Shown: positions 1 through 7,154, counted from the stretch's first letter. The stretch: DNA of 11,903 bases from Dunaliella salina (GCA_002284615.2 MU069521.1:145172-157074), one strand, 5' to 3'. Numbers and translations: made by a program. The notes: generated from the letters alone by a model not told the origin.

Positions 1-167
1 AAAAAGAAAGTCATTTGCCTTGCTTCTTTTCAATTGTATGTTCTTTCTTTAAGCAAGAGGAGGGCGCAGCAGTCCTGAGCTGCTCAATCTATGAACAATT
101 TAGAAGTAAGGGAGACGGGTAAGCCAATAAGACAAGACCCTACTGCCTCAGGGACTTCTAGACTTCG
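1..167. other. no gene recognised; flank of hAT element
   Basis: This AT-rich flank of the first hAT element shows no convincing reading frame. It may be older transposon sequence, because the second hAT remnant starts on the other side of the insertion, but nothing in it was recognised. Confidence 0.4.
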
Positions 168-204
168 GTTCTTTTCAGGGATGGGTAATACGTGAAACAT
201 GTAT

Positions 205-279
205 GTACGCGTACGGCTCAAATTGGCAAAAATACGCGTATGGCTCAGATGGCTGTTTTGCAGACGTGAGAAATACGCG
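205..279. repeat. left subterminal TACGCG motifs of hAT element
   Basis: The palindromes GTACGCGTAC (205-214) and ATACGCGTAT (232-241) are followed by TACGCG at 274-279. The first two are followed by the same GGCTCA context. Clustered subterminal motifs are the usual transposase-binding sites of hAT elements; binding here is inferred. Confidence 0.7.
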
Positions 280-348
280 GGTGGGCCAGCGGCCTGCGGG
301 CCCGCCCGGACACCTCAGAACCCAATTTTCCGAATTTTGCTGCCCACG

Positions 349-450
349 TGGCTCAGCTGTTGCTGCTGACGTTGATGCTGTGGCTCAGCTGTTGCTGCTG
401 ACGTTGATGCTGTGGCTCAGCTGTTGCTGCTGACGTTGATGCTGTGGCTC
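349..450. repeat. 32-bp tandem repeat, three copies
   Basis: Three identical 32-bp units (349-380, 381-412, 413-444), each starting TGGCTCAGCTG, are followed by a 6-bp partial copy to 450. Because 32 is not a multiple of 3, each copy changes the reading frame. In the minus-strand frame that follows the BED finger the array reads as a Gln/Ser-rich tail and then a stop at 353-355. Confidence 0.95.
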
Positions 451-771
451 TGTCAAGGGCCCGCTTCCCATCTGCCTCCTGCTTTTCCCTTTTGCTCTCC
501 TTCTCCAAGCGCTGCATCACTTAAGCCACTGGCTTCAGATGCTCCTCTGGTGCCACACAGCTGGCTACACCACTGCCATGGACTTCAAGGAAGTGCTGTC
601 TGATGCGGAAAGCACCGCCAAATTTTTTAACCACTGGCGGTGGCACAGCTTGCATCCTAGCTTCTTCCCTTTCCCTTCTTCGATGACCTCTGTGACATAG
701 TCCCATTCAAGACCTCTCTCTGTGGGCTTGTTAAACTTGTGTGATGAGGGGAGGGGGGAGGGAGCTTGCAT
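353..771 (-). pseudogene. hAT transposase N-terminal BED zinc finger, frameshifted remnant
   Basis: On the minus strand one frame (from 771) reads toward WDYVTEVIEEGKGKKLGCKLC, with the first cysteine pair CKLC near 654-643. A second frame continues with KKFGGAFRIRQHFLEVH, then GSGVASC; its two histidines (H-x4-H) are at 595-593 and 580-578. Together this is the BED layout: W near the start, C-x2-C, a KF.G...RI..H turn, H-x4-H, then GV.xC. A single frameshift near 621-640, where there is an A/T run, separates the halves. Further on, TAA interrupts the frame before a charged helical stretch starting MQRLEKESKREKQ. BED fingers bind DNA at the N-terminus of hAT transposases; here only this part survives, and it is broken. 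No catalytic domain is present. Confidence 0.72.
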
Positions 772-854
772 GGGAGGTGGTTGGGGGTGGTTGGACCCCC
801 CCCCTAAGGGTCCCTCCCTGCCAAACCCCTCCCTCCCAAAAATGGCACGTAAAA

Positions 855-903
855 TACGCGTTCGTACGCGTCATACGCGTATTTTACGCGTACGTACGCG
901 TAT
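855..903. repeat. right subterminal TACGCG cluster of hAT element
   Basis: Five TACGCG motifs start at 855, 865, 874, 885 and 895, about 10 bp apart (one helical turn), within a stretch of ACGT/ACGCGT steps. They mirror the fewer copies at the left end. The regular spacing suggests an array of transposase-binding sites on one face of the helix (inference). Confidence 0.75.
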
Positions 904-945
904 GGCACCTCCCCAACCCGCATATTACCCATCCCTGGTTCTTTT

Positions 946-1187
946 ATTTACTCTTACTGCCAAGGAGTTGGCTCATTGTAATCTTTAGCACACTACTGCA
1001 AAAGATGGAGGGAGCCTGAAACAAGTAATTGAGCATGCACGCGCAAATGTGTGCATGCAAGTGTTACCATGAAAGAAGAAAGTCTACGCTGGGCACAAAT
1101 AGCGTGCATTAAGGAAGGGCCCGGCAATTAGTGCTGAAACATGAAAGTGAGCCCCACTAGTTTTACCTAGAGGAGAAGCACAGAAGT
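946..1187. other. between the two hAT elements; no gene recognised
   Basis: This stretch lies downstream, on the minus strand, of the last recognisable hAT transposase codon. It may be further decayed element sequence, but no frame can be followed. Its one structural feature is the hairpin at 1033-1058. Confidence 0.4.
1033..1058. repeat. inverted repeat, 8-bp arms, 10-nt loop
   Basis: GCATGCAC (1033-1040) and GTGCATGC (1051-1058) are exact reverse complements around a 10-nt loop. Much of the stretch alternates purine and pyrimidine. No function is assigned. Confidence 0.8.
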
Positions 1188-1856
1188 CTACACCAGCAAC
1201 TTGGCCTCCACCTAGAACACTCAAGATACAGACGTCAAGAGCCACAGGAACAAGCAGTATGCATCACACCTGGTCCAGGAGGCTTGTGCGCAAGCGGTTG
1301 TAGTGGGGAGGCTTTTACCCTAGGCCTGCTTTAATGCCAGCTTGCAGCATGCGCAGCCAGTAAGGGGAGCGGGCGTGAGCAACGGGACTCCACAGGCAGC
1401 AAAGTACATGGACACCAGCAAATCTGCCTGCTCTCGTCGCTACCACTTGGCTGCATCATCCATGGTGGTTTGCGTGAGCGGCCAGCGCTTGGAGGCGCCT
1501 GACAGCTGCATGGGCGTGCGCGTACCTGCTGATGTTGTGCTGCCCCTGCACCCCTGAGGTGTGGGTGCTGTTGCTGCTTGCTCCTAAATGAGGTGCTCAT
1601 CATTCAAGGGGCAGCGCTCATCCTCGCGCTTGCGCTTCTTCTTGTTGTCCTACTTCATCTGGGTTGCCTCCTCCTGCTCCTGCATGCTCACATCCTCTGC
1701 CTCGTAGGTGTGAGTGCAATCCTTCACACCCCTACCCAGCTTCAGCACATGGCTGCGCGCACGGGAGGGAGCTCTTGTGAAAAAAAACTCTCGCACTGCC
1801 TGCACATCTATCCCATGTTCTTGCCCTTTCGAACAGCTTATTATAAATATCATCAC
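1188..1856 (-). pseudogene. second hAT transposase remnant: BED end plus DUF659-like domain
   Basis: Reading down from 1856, the first recognisable part is the tail of a BED finger, SRARSHVLKLGRGVKDC (His at 1751-1749, Cys at 1718-1716). The same frame continues with three stops through a basic NKKKRKRED patch, then QTTMDDAAKW, a stop and REQADLLVSMYFAACGVPLL. After a frameshift near 1365-1378 it reads SPYWLRMLQAGIKAGLG, a stop, and KPPHYNRLRTSLLDQ. That order matches the DUF659 region of hAT transposases (a helix ending in G-P, SP.F..ML, G.G.KPP.Y..LR..LL). A GT-AG intron of 58 bp at 1212-1269 would join LLDQ in frame to VEAKLLV, after which comes a stop at 1188-1190. The catalytic RNase H-like and dimerisation regions are missing. 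The gene is dead; the family assignment rests on motifs recognised by eye. Confidence 0.72.
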
Positions 1857-1933
1857 TCATTATTTTAATGTTAGGAGTGCTTGCATATTGGGTTGTTGGT
1901 GGGCACCCCTCGGCCCTTCCTGCCTGGCGCCTG

Positions 1934-1987
1934 GCGTAGCAGAGTAGCACGTATCGTAGGCGTAGCGTAGCGTAGGTGCGCTACGTG
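1934..1987. repeat. subterminal CGTAG repeats of second hAT element
   Basis: CGTAG steps recur (GGCGTAGC, CGTATCGTAGG, CGTAGCGTAGCGTAGG) and end in the inverted copy GCGCTACGTG. The position 30-80 bp inside the terminus at 2015 matches the subterminal repeats of the first hAT element. Confidence 0.65.
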
Positions 1988-2018
1988 TCAAAATCTCACG
2001 TATGGTGCAGCCCTGTCT

Positions 2019-2185
2019 AGCTGGAGCCCCCATCTCTGCTCTGCCGTTTTGTTTCAGCTGGTGCCCCCAGCTCTGCTCTGCCGTTTTGTTTTAGCTGGTG
2101 CCCCCAGCTCTGCTCTGCCGTTTTGTTTCAGCTGGTGCCCCCAGCTCTACTCTGCCGTTTTGTTTCAGCTGGTGCCCCCAGCTCA
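2019..2185. repeat. 37-bp tandem repeat, four copies plus a partial
   Basis: Units lie at 2019-2055, 2056-2092, 2093-2129 and 2130-2166, with a partial copy to about 2185. From the second unit on, each contains AGCTGG-TGCCC-CCAGCT, a perfect 6-bp stem with a 5-nt loop. Each unit ends CCGTTTTGTTTCAG or a close variant once the next unit's AG is included, which resembles a 3' splice site. The first unit has decayed in the hairpin arms. The array begins 4 bp after the hAT terminus, so the element probably inserted at its edge. Confidence 0.93.
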
Positions 2186-2215
2186 GTTGCTGTCCTCCTG
2201 CTCCAAGCTCACTCT

Positions 2216-2277
2216 GCATCCGCCGGGACTCGAACCCGCGTCTCCTCCACTGGGACTGACATTTTTGTTGAGGATGC
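2216..2277 (-). other. tRNA-like remnant (T-arm with matching acceptor ends)
   Basis: The minus strand contains GCGGGTTCGAGTCCCGG, a near-perfect T-arm with an exact Pol III B-box match (GGTTCGAGTCC). The ends GCATCC and GGATGC can pair as a 6-bp acceptor stem. The span is only 62 nt, about 10 short of a tRNA. An A-box-like AGTCCCAGTGG lies too close to the B box, so no normal D and anticodon arms fit. It is either a deleted tRNA or SINE fragment or a coincidence; it is not called as a functional tRNA. Confidence 0.3.
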
Positions 2278-2316
2278 TCAGAATCCCCCCTTCCGGAGCT
2301 GACATTTTGTTGAGGA
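2251..2316. repeat. short direct duplication, about 43-bp period
   Basis: GACTGACATTTTTGTTGAGGA (within 2251-2274) recurs as GAGCTGACATTTTGTTGAGGA with small differences (within 2294-2316). It overlaps the tRNA-like remnant and is probably decayed repeat DNA. Confidence 0.6.
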
Positions 2317-2374
2317 ACAAGTGGTCGGCCAGCCTTCCCTTATTCCTCAACACTTCAAACGGTGTTTCTCCCAC

Positions 2375-3040
2375 CCATGCCCATCAAGATTTGCACAGCT
2401 CCCCACGAAGGACCACCAGAATTAGCCGCATGAGACAAGCCCATAAACTTTATGCAAATGAACGTCATGCGCACCTATTAGAAATCAAGTTCTGTGAAGA
2501 CACAAGGCCAGGGCATCAATTCAAGATGGCAAAGAAGTAGTATGTAGACCTTTGTAAACTTATAGCCGAACGGTGTGACTCAGTTGCACCTCCGGAGACG
2601 CTCAGGAAGGTGACCCTAGAGGTCCCCAATTCGTAGAGCTGAGCAGCCAAACTTTAAGGCTGAAGGCTAAAATCCAATTCCAACCTTGTAACAAATTCAC
2701 CCTATTCTCCTGGGTGTAGCTGGAACTACTTACACTGAGCATACCCTGAAGCAATTCAAACAACTAGGATTGGATCACCAGCGTGCCTCGAAGCTTGCTC
2801 AACAACTTCATGTCCATTCTGTTCAATATGCCCGCAAACTAGTCTCCACACGCCGCGCTATTGAAAACGAGAATACTTCCCACAGCCAGGTTCTAGAGCT
2901 AGGTACATCTAGTTACCCTCCAGATCCACATTAGCTCTCTCTTTTTCATACCTTGTGGTGAAGGGGGCTCACAGCTCTTTTTTAAGCAAACGTGTCTCCT
3001 TTTCCTTAATTGGTGCAGGGAGAGTTTCTCTGCCTAGGTA
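2375..3040 (+). pseudogene. LINE (non-LTR retrotransposon) 3' tail, copy A
   Basis: The best frame reads ILLGVAGTTYTEHTLKQFKQ, LGLDHQRASKLAQQLHVHSV, then YARKLVSTRRAIE and SQVLELGTSSYPPDPH, ending in TAG (2932-2934). I interpret it as the C-terminal end of a LINE ORF2-type protein, downstream of the reverse transcriptase. Upstream, in another frame, EIKFCEDTRPGHQFKMAKK, a stop and YVDLCKLI look like the preceding region; a frameshift lies between 2540 and 2690, and TAA at 2689-2691 cuts in. After the stop, about 100 bp of untranslated tail (to about 3038) match the tail of copy B at 4453-4578. No catalytic reverse transcriptase motif is present. The copy is 5'-truncated and dead; the left border is approximate. 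Confidence 0.65.
2916..3038 (+). repeat. LINE 3'-UTR repeat, copy A
   Basis: From CCCTCCAGATCC (2916) on, this segment aligns by eye with 4453-4578. Shared blocks are CCCTCCAGATCC, CTCACAGCTC, a TTAAGCAA/TTGAGCCAA block followed by GTGTCTC, and a GGAGA-rich block near the end. Copies A and B therefore belong to one family. Confidence 0.7.
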
Positions 3041-3479
3041 GCTTTTCTTTTCTTTTCATGTAACTCTAGCTTGGTGCTTTTCATGGAAAGACAGCAGAAA
3101 TGCCATAAAACACTAACCACCGAATTTTTTTGTTGCATTGCTATTTTTTTGAAACAAGGATTCCAAACCACTAAAAATCATTATTTGGTGCAGTAGGTGG
3201 TCAGATGTGGAGGTCTTGTGGTAAAAACTAGGGTTCACGTCGTGGCTAATTAGGCATGCTTCCCGTAACTGGTAAAACATGAGCTTCGGTGCTCAGGAAT
3301 GCTTGCAAAACAGGCTGCCAAAGAAATCCAAGTTCCAATTTTCGCAAGGAGCATGCAAAAGACACCTGATTTAAGGCCTCAGATAGCCCCCTCTGAAAAT
3401 AAGGCCTTTAGTTGACGCGTGACTGCTAGCCTGCTCATAAAAAGAAACAATATCGTAAATAAAGAAGTAAACTTTTGAT
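3041..3479. other. no gene recognised
   Basis: AT-rich sequence between LINE fragments, with T-runs near 3045-3060 and 3125-3150. No frame or structural RNA was recognised. Part of it could be the far end of the inverted LINE segment that follows. Confidence 0.4.
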
Positions 3480-3701
3480 TTAATGTTGCAGAGAAGCGAA
3501 CACATCCTGAGCCTCGCAATGGGTATATGAAGATGCATCCTTAATGCAAAGTGAAACTACCTGAGTGCATGAGAAGATGACGTCTTTTTTATCATAAAGA
3601 TCATCAGTATCCTGACATGGATCACAGTTAGGGGAAGAGCCGGAATTCCAAGTTGCTGTCTCATAATGAAGGGTGTGGACACGGAGTCCAAAGCGGGCCA
3701 C
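3480..3701 (-). pseudogene. LINE zf-RVT-like fragment, inverted
   Basis: The minus strand is open for 73 codons: ARFGLRVHTLHYETATWNSG, then SSPNCDPCQDTDDLYDKKDV, IFSCTQVV and AQDVFASLQH. It resembles the zinc-binding domain that follows the reverse transcriptase in many LINEs (R.glR...L..E...W, C-x2-C, then H-x4-C). Both cysteines of the first pair are present (near 3626-3615), and a later cysteine fits, but the usual histidine is replaced (KKDVIFSC), so zinc binding is doubtful. A stop lies a few codons upstream, and no start is implied. It is on the opposite strand to, and immediately left of, LINE copy B, which lacks exactly this region. This suggests the two were once one element. Confidence 0.55.
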
Positions 3702-3884
3702 GCTAAAAATGACAACTTAGGGGAGATCAAGAAACATGTACTTGGGAAGTCTGAAAGGGGACTCCCCTTTGGAATAAGTAGCCTATGTTCTGTTTGTGGG
3801 CAGGGCGCACCATTGGTGGTAAGTCAGCCATTTGCTGTTGCGCTCTCTAGGGTTTGAGTCCAAGAATGGTGTCCAATACTGCAA

Positions 3885-4590
3885 ATGCCTCATCCTGAGA
3901 TCCACGACAAACCGGCTAAGATCAATTTGTTCACAATTCAGCAGCTTTCGTTTGACTCTGAGAATGAGTCAAACCAGCAATCATCAGATCAATTGGTTCA
4001 CAAACACAAAGCCGAACAAGCACTCCACATTGCACAAAATCAGCACAAACTCACCATCGAGAGCCTATGCACAAAGAGTCTCCAGGGCAGACACACTGCA
4101 TTAACAGAGTCATGTTGCACACCATCCTAATTGGAATTGCTGGAACTATCTTCAATCCATACACTATTGATCCCCTTTGCAAACTTGGCCAAACCAAAGA
4201 CAGAGTCCACAAAACTGCAAAAAACTCCACTATCACGCTGTAAATACCCTAACAATAATTGAAAGTACCAAAGATGCCATCCAATGTAGCAATATGAGCA
4301 ATGGGGGCTTGGGGGAGGGGGCTACTGGGCGTGCTGCATACAGGACAGCGAGGCACGCAGCTGGACGGACGGCCGACAACCCACTGGACCCATATTAGCT
4401 GGGCTGCTTGTACCTCCCTCAGCCAGGTTTTTAACCCAGGTGATTCTCGTAACCCTCCAGATCCCGATTGGCTTTCCTGTCTTAAATCATGTGGTAGAGG
4501 GACCTCACAGCTCCAAAAACATTCTTTTGAGCCAATGTGTCTCTTTCCCCTTTTTGATACAAGGAGAAACTGCCCAAATATTGTTCATGC
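3885..4590 (+). pseudogene. LINE 3' tail, copy B, multiply frameshifted
   Basis: Three frames must be followed. The first (from 3885) includes HKAEQALHIAQNQHKLTIESL, comparable with HQFKMAKK.YVDLCKLI of copy A. After a shift near 4095 comes INRVMLHTILIGIAGTIF, then NPYTIDPLCKLGQ, matching copy A's HPILLGVAGTTYTEHTLKQF. After a second shift near 4215, KLHYHAVNTLTIIESTKDAI matches copy A's QLHVHSVQYARKLVSTRRAI. A segment of about 100 bp (4295-4410) has no counterpart in copy A, after which SLSQVFNPGDSRNPPDPDW matches SHSQVLELGTSSYPPDPH. The 3' untranslated tail follows to about 4578. The order is identical in the two copies, so the family link is firm; the name LINE rests on recognition by eye. 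Confidence 0.65.
4453..4578 (+). repeat. LINE 3'-UTR repeat, copy B
   Basis: Counterpart of 2916-3038 on the same strand, about 1.5 kb further on. Substitutions and small indels are numerous, so the two copies are old or were separate insertions rather than a recent duplication. Confidence 0.7.
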
Positions 4591-5454
4591 TTTACCCTCC
4601 TTTCTGTGCACTTTCCTTCCATTAGTCGTAGTTCTGACTGCTGGGATGCCTGCCGCAATGAGACTTCAGGGACAGGGCATACATGATACAGGTTCCAGGA
4701 AAAAAGGGCCTTCAATCAAGTTTCCGAAGAGCTGTGTGCCCCCTTCACCAAAAAGGTAAAGAACAGAGAGTGATATTGGATCTGTATACAAGTCCCTAAA
4801 AATACTTTTCGATGTATTCCTGAGAAGAAAGAAAAAAACCACACTGTCAGCCATCAGTCCAGGTGTGCACCTTGTTCCCCTGTAAGCAGCCTGTCCTCCT
4901 TTATCCCCTAAAGCAAACATTGAATTGGATGGCATGTTTGGTGTTGATAAATTGTGTGAAGGTCTTGACGGCATGATAGTGGAATACGGTGAAACCATGT
5001 ATCCCTTTTGCTCTTTGATCAAATTCGATTAAATTTTGCTCATGAGCCATATCCTAATTTGATACTTGGAGAAGACTATGGCTGCCTACATAAAACTTTT
5101 CTTTCTCATTCCTCCTGCGCTTGATCCGAGGCAGGCTTCCCCACCTAAAGCATCTTCATCTCTTCTAATGCACTTTGAGACAGGGCCCTCCTTTCCTGCC
5201 CTGTGAGTGGCAATTGGATCTTCAGCAAAAGGATGTAACAGCTTTTGCTCTGAAGGGTCCCTGGGGAGAAGCTCTGTGGTCCCAGGCGCGAGGGAAAAGC
5301 AGAAGGTGAGGAGATGTGACACCCAACGGTGTTGTGGGGCACCAGGAGTCTGATGATTTGATGATACCCTTGTATCAACAATAGAGGCATGGGAAGATAT
5401 AGATAGATAGATATAGGTATTAGGAGAGGTGCGCTTCTGTGCTCATCTTCATTC
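4591..5454. other. no gene recognised
   Basis: Several open frames of up to about 120 codons occur on both strands, but they overlap one another, have unremarkable composition and show no recognisable motif. The only structure seen is the GATA microsatellite near 5395. Confidence 0.4.
5395..5417. repeat. short GATA/TATAGA microsatellite
   Basis: AGATATAGATAGATAGATAT is an imperfect GATA tract of about 23 bp. Confidence 0.85.
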
Positions 5455-5463
5455 ATGACTCGT

Positions 5464-5511
5464 CGAATTTTTTCCAATTCGCGGGATGGCTCGTTCAAAT
5501 TGTGCAATTTG
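5464..5511. repeat. two adjacent small hairpins
   Basis: CGAATT-TTTTCC-AATTCG (5464-5481) is followed by CAAATTG-TG-CAATTTG (5496-5511). Both are perfect inverted repeats with 6- and 7-bp arms. They lie in a locally AT-rich stretch of about 100 bp. No role is assigned. Confidence 0.75.
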
Positions 5512-5550
5512 GTATGCCTAACTTACGAAAATAAATTCTTACGCGCAATA

Positions 5551-6845
5551 TGTTGCAGTGCTGTGCTGCCCACTGTGTCAGTAAGCTCTCACGCTCTCCT
5601 GCTGCTTGCCTTCCTCGTGCCATCCTCTCCAACCCACTAGCTCAGCCTGCTCTACAGTATCACCATTTGCAACATCCATATGCTGCCATCAGTAATGCCA
5701 TCAACACATCTGCCAGCCCATGTGCCCCCTCGTCTCCCGCCCCACTGCTATGCATTAGCACCAACTCCTCCCTTCCTTCCATCCTTCAGCACCACCTGCC
5801 GCTCCCCTTCATCAATATCCCTTTACGCTGGAAGAGCATTGGGCCACCATCTGCAGGTATGTGTTGTCACCTGCCACCTCCTGAAATGCCATCAACCTTG
5901 GAGAGCTCCTAATCAGTGCTCATACCAACTCTCTTGCGATTGAGACCACCTCCCATGTGATAAAGGGAATGCAGGGACAATTGATATGTCCATTGCAGGG
6001 GAAAACTCATGCGCTTGCACATGATGTTTAATCCTCTGTACTTCAATGTTCCATGCAGGTGAGCACGAGCATGCAGCATCTCTTCAGCATCCTGGGGGCG
6101 TCTCAGCAAGGAGCCAGAGCAGGGTGCCAAGAAGAAACAACAAAAGACCATGGCAAGGGAAGAGTCAGCAGCAAGGTGTGATTCTGCCTGGATGGCTGCA
6201 TGAATGTACTCATGAGCTTGGGAAAAGACTCAGCCATGACACACGTGTCCACTTGGTTGCTTTAGAAAGGCATTGAATTGATGTGCAATTAACATGCTGC
6301 TATGAGAGTATTGTGATCTGAAAAAGCTTTGCCGCTCTTGGCAGGCTTATCCAAGCTGTTGATAGATTACCTTGTTTAAGGGCCCACAAAGGAACACGCC
6401 GCCTCAAACGTGCCCTCCTTGGTGCCCCAGAATAGGAGAAGAAGGTTATATCATATAATTTATATGAGACCTTGGAGGTGTCAGAATCCTCTGAAGCAGC
6501 CTCTGTTGCAGATGGATGAGGGGAATGAGCAAGAGCAGTGAACCAGAAGGAGATTCATGGAGATGCGGCATTTTGCAAATTTTTGTACCATTTTGAGGCT
6601 CCTCGTGTGCTTGCAATGCATTAGCAGCGAGATAAGGTACTCCAAAATGTTGGTGGTCAAAAATCACGGATACCTTTCCCAAACTGTCTGTGGATAGCAT
6701 TGGTAGCATATTGGCTGAAAGCCATCATGGAAATTTTGAGCAAAAAATTTTTCCTCCAGGCCATCGCAAAAGCTCAGTTCCTTCAAAACAGCACCGTGGG
6801 TCACGAAGTTTAACATGTGTCTAAAGAATCAACCCGAGTTCTGAG
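5551..6845. other. no gene recognised; C-rich then mixed sequence
   Basis: 5551-5860 is C/T-rich on the plus strand and stays open in two frames, giving Pro/Ser/His-rich peptides without motifs. CAGGTATGT near 5854 is a good splice-donor match, and TTGCAGG near 5994 and ATGCAGGTGAG near 6055 are splice-like, but I could not build an exon chain. On the minus strand 6446-6709 is open (87 codons) but unrecognised. Confidence 0.35.
6451..6467. repeat. AT-rich perfect inverted repeat
   Basis: TCATATAA-T-TTATATGA has 8-bp arms around one base and could extrude only as a tight cruciform. It may also act as a TATA-like element; there is no direct support for either. Confidence 0.75.
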
Positions 6846-7154
6846 ATGTCTGGAGAGGAGGTGGAGCCGGTGAAGGTCCCCAAAAAGCCCCATGCAAGCA
6901 ACTTTTCACAGCATCTCCATGCCCCAAACCCTCAAGCATCATGGGCAGATACAATTGCAACAGGTGCAGCTGCAGCAGGGGCAGCTTCAGCCAGAGCAGT
7001 TGCAGCAAAAGCTGCAACAGGAAAAGCTGGGCTTCCCTCAAATGGCCCCCTGGTCCTCTTAATGCACCTGAGGCTTGGAAGGGGAGGAGGGGGAGGTGTG
7101 GGCAGACCCACACCAACCATTTGGAGATGCTCCAGACCCATCACAAACAATTAA
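6846..7154 (+). CDS. possible exon of unknown gene (Ala- or Gln-rich frame)
   Basis: An ATG at 6846 opens 102 codons beginning MSGEEVEPVKVPKKPHASNF and passing through an Ala-rich stretch. A competing frame over the same bases (from ATG at about 6888) reads as a Gln/Leu-rich helix, QIQLQQVQLQQGQLQPEQLQ, then stops near 7060. The CAG-like repeats make either frame look protein-like. Neither shows a known domain. It lies about 1.6 kb upstream of the OPR gene on the same strand and might be a 5' exon of it or of another gene, but splice sites linking them could not be established. The call is weak. Confidence 0.22.
   Translation: MSGEEVEPVKVPKKPHASNFSQHLHAPNPQASWADTIATGAAAAGAASARAVAAKAATGKAGLPSNGPLVLLMHLRLGRGGGGGVGRPTPTIWRCSRPITNN

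Larger units (their letters stand above)
176..937. mobile_element. non-autonomous hAT DNA transposon, complete, 762 bp
   Basis: The element starts CAGGGATGGGTAATA (176-190) and ends with its exact reverse complement (923-937), giving 15-bp perfect terminal inverted repeats. It is flanked by a perfect 8-bp duplication. A CAGGG-type terminus with an 8-bp duplication is typical of the hAT superfamily. At 762 bp it is far too short for a working transposase, so it would need one supplied in trans. Inside are subterminal TACGCG clusters, a 32-bp tandem repeat and a decayed BED zinc finger on the minus strand. It is therefore an internally deleted derivative of an autonomous element, not a simple MITE of unrelated filler. 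Boundaries are exact; the superfamily call rests on termini, duplication length and the BED remnant together. Confidence 0.92.
168..945. repeat. 8-bp target-site duplication around hAT element
   Basis: GTTCTTTT occurs at 168-175 immediately before the element and again at 938-945 immediately after it. An exact 8-bp duplication is the hallmark of hAT-superfamily integration. The lack of any mismatch suggests the insertion is fairly young. Confidence 0.93.
1188..2015 (-). mobile_element. 5' portion of a second hAT element
   Basis: The transposase remnant lies just inside a terminus at 2015. Read inward on the minus strand it begins CAGGGCTGCACCATACGTGA. It shares CAGGG, TG and ATACGTGA at the same offsets (16 of 22 positions) with the terminus of the 176-937 element. 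Subterminal repeats of GTAGCGTAGC type lie at about 1934-1987. The opposite end was not found: the presumed duplication TCTAGCTG (2016-2023) has no second copy nearby, so the element is truncated or extends beyond the window through the first hAT insertion. Confidence 0.65.

Noticed and set aside
349..450. CRISPR-like array
   Set aside because: The units are directly adjacent with no spacers; it is a simple tandem repeat inside a transposon.
3848..3862. Third B-box-like sequence (GGGTTTGAGTCC)
   Set aside because: One mismatch to the B box, no stem of proper length and no A box.
5550..5943. Pro/Ser/His-rich plus-strand frames with a good splice donor near 5854
   Set aside because: Two frames are open over the same C-rich bases, so openness says little; no domain or exon chain could be supported.
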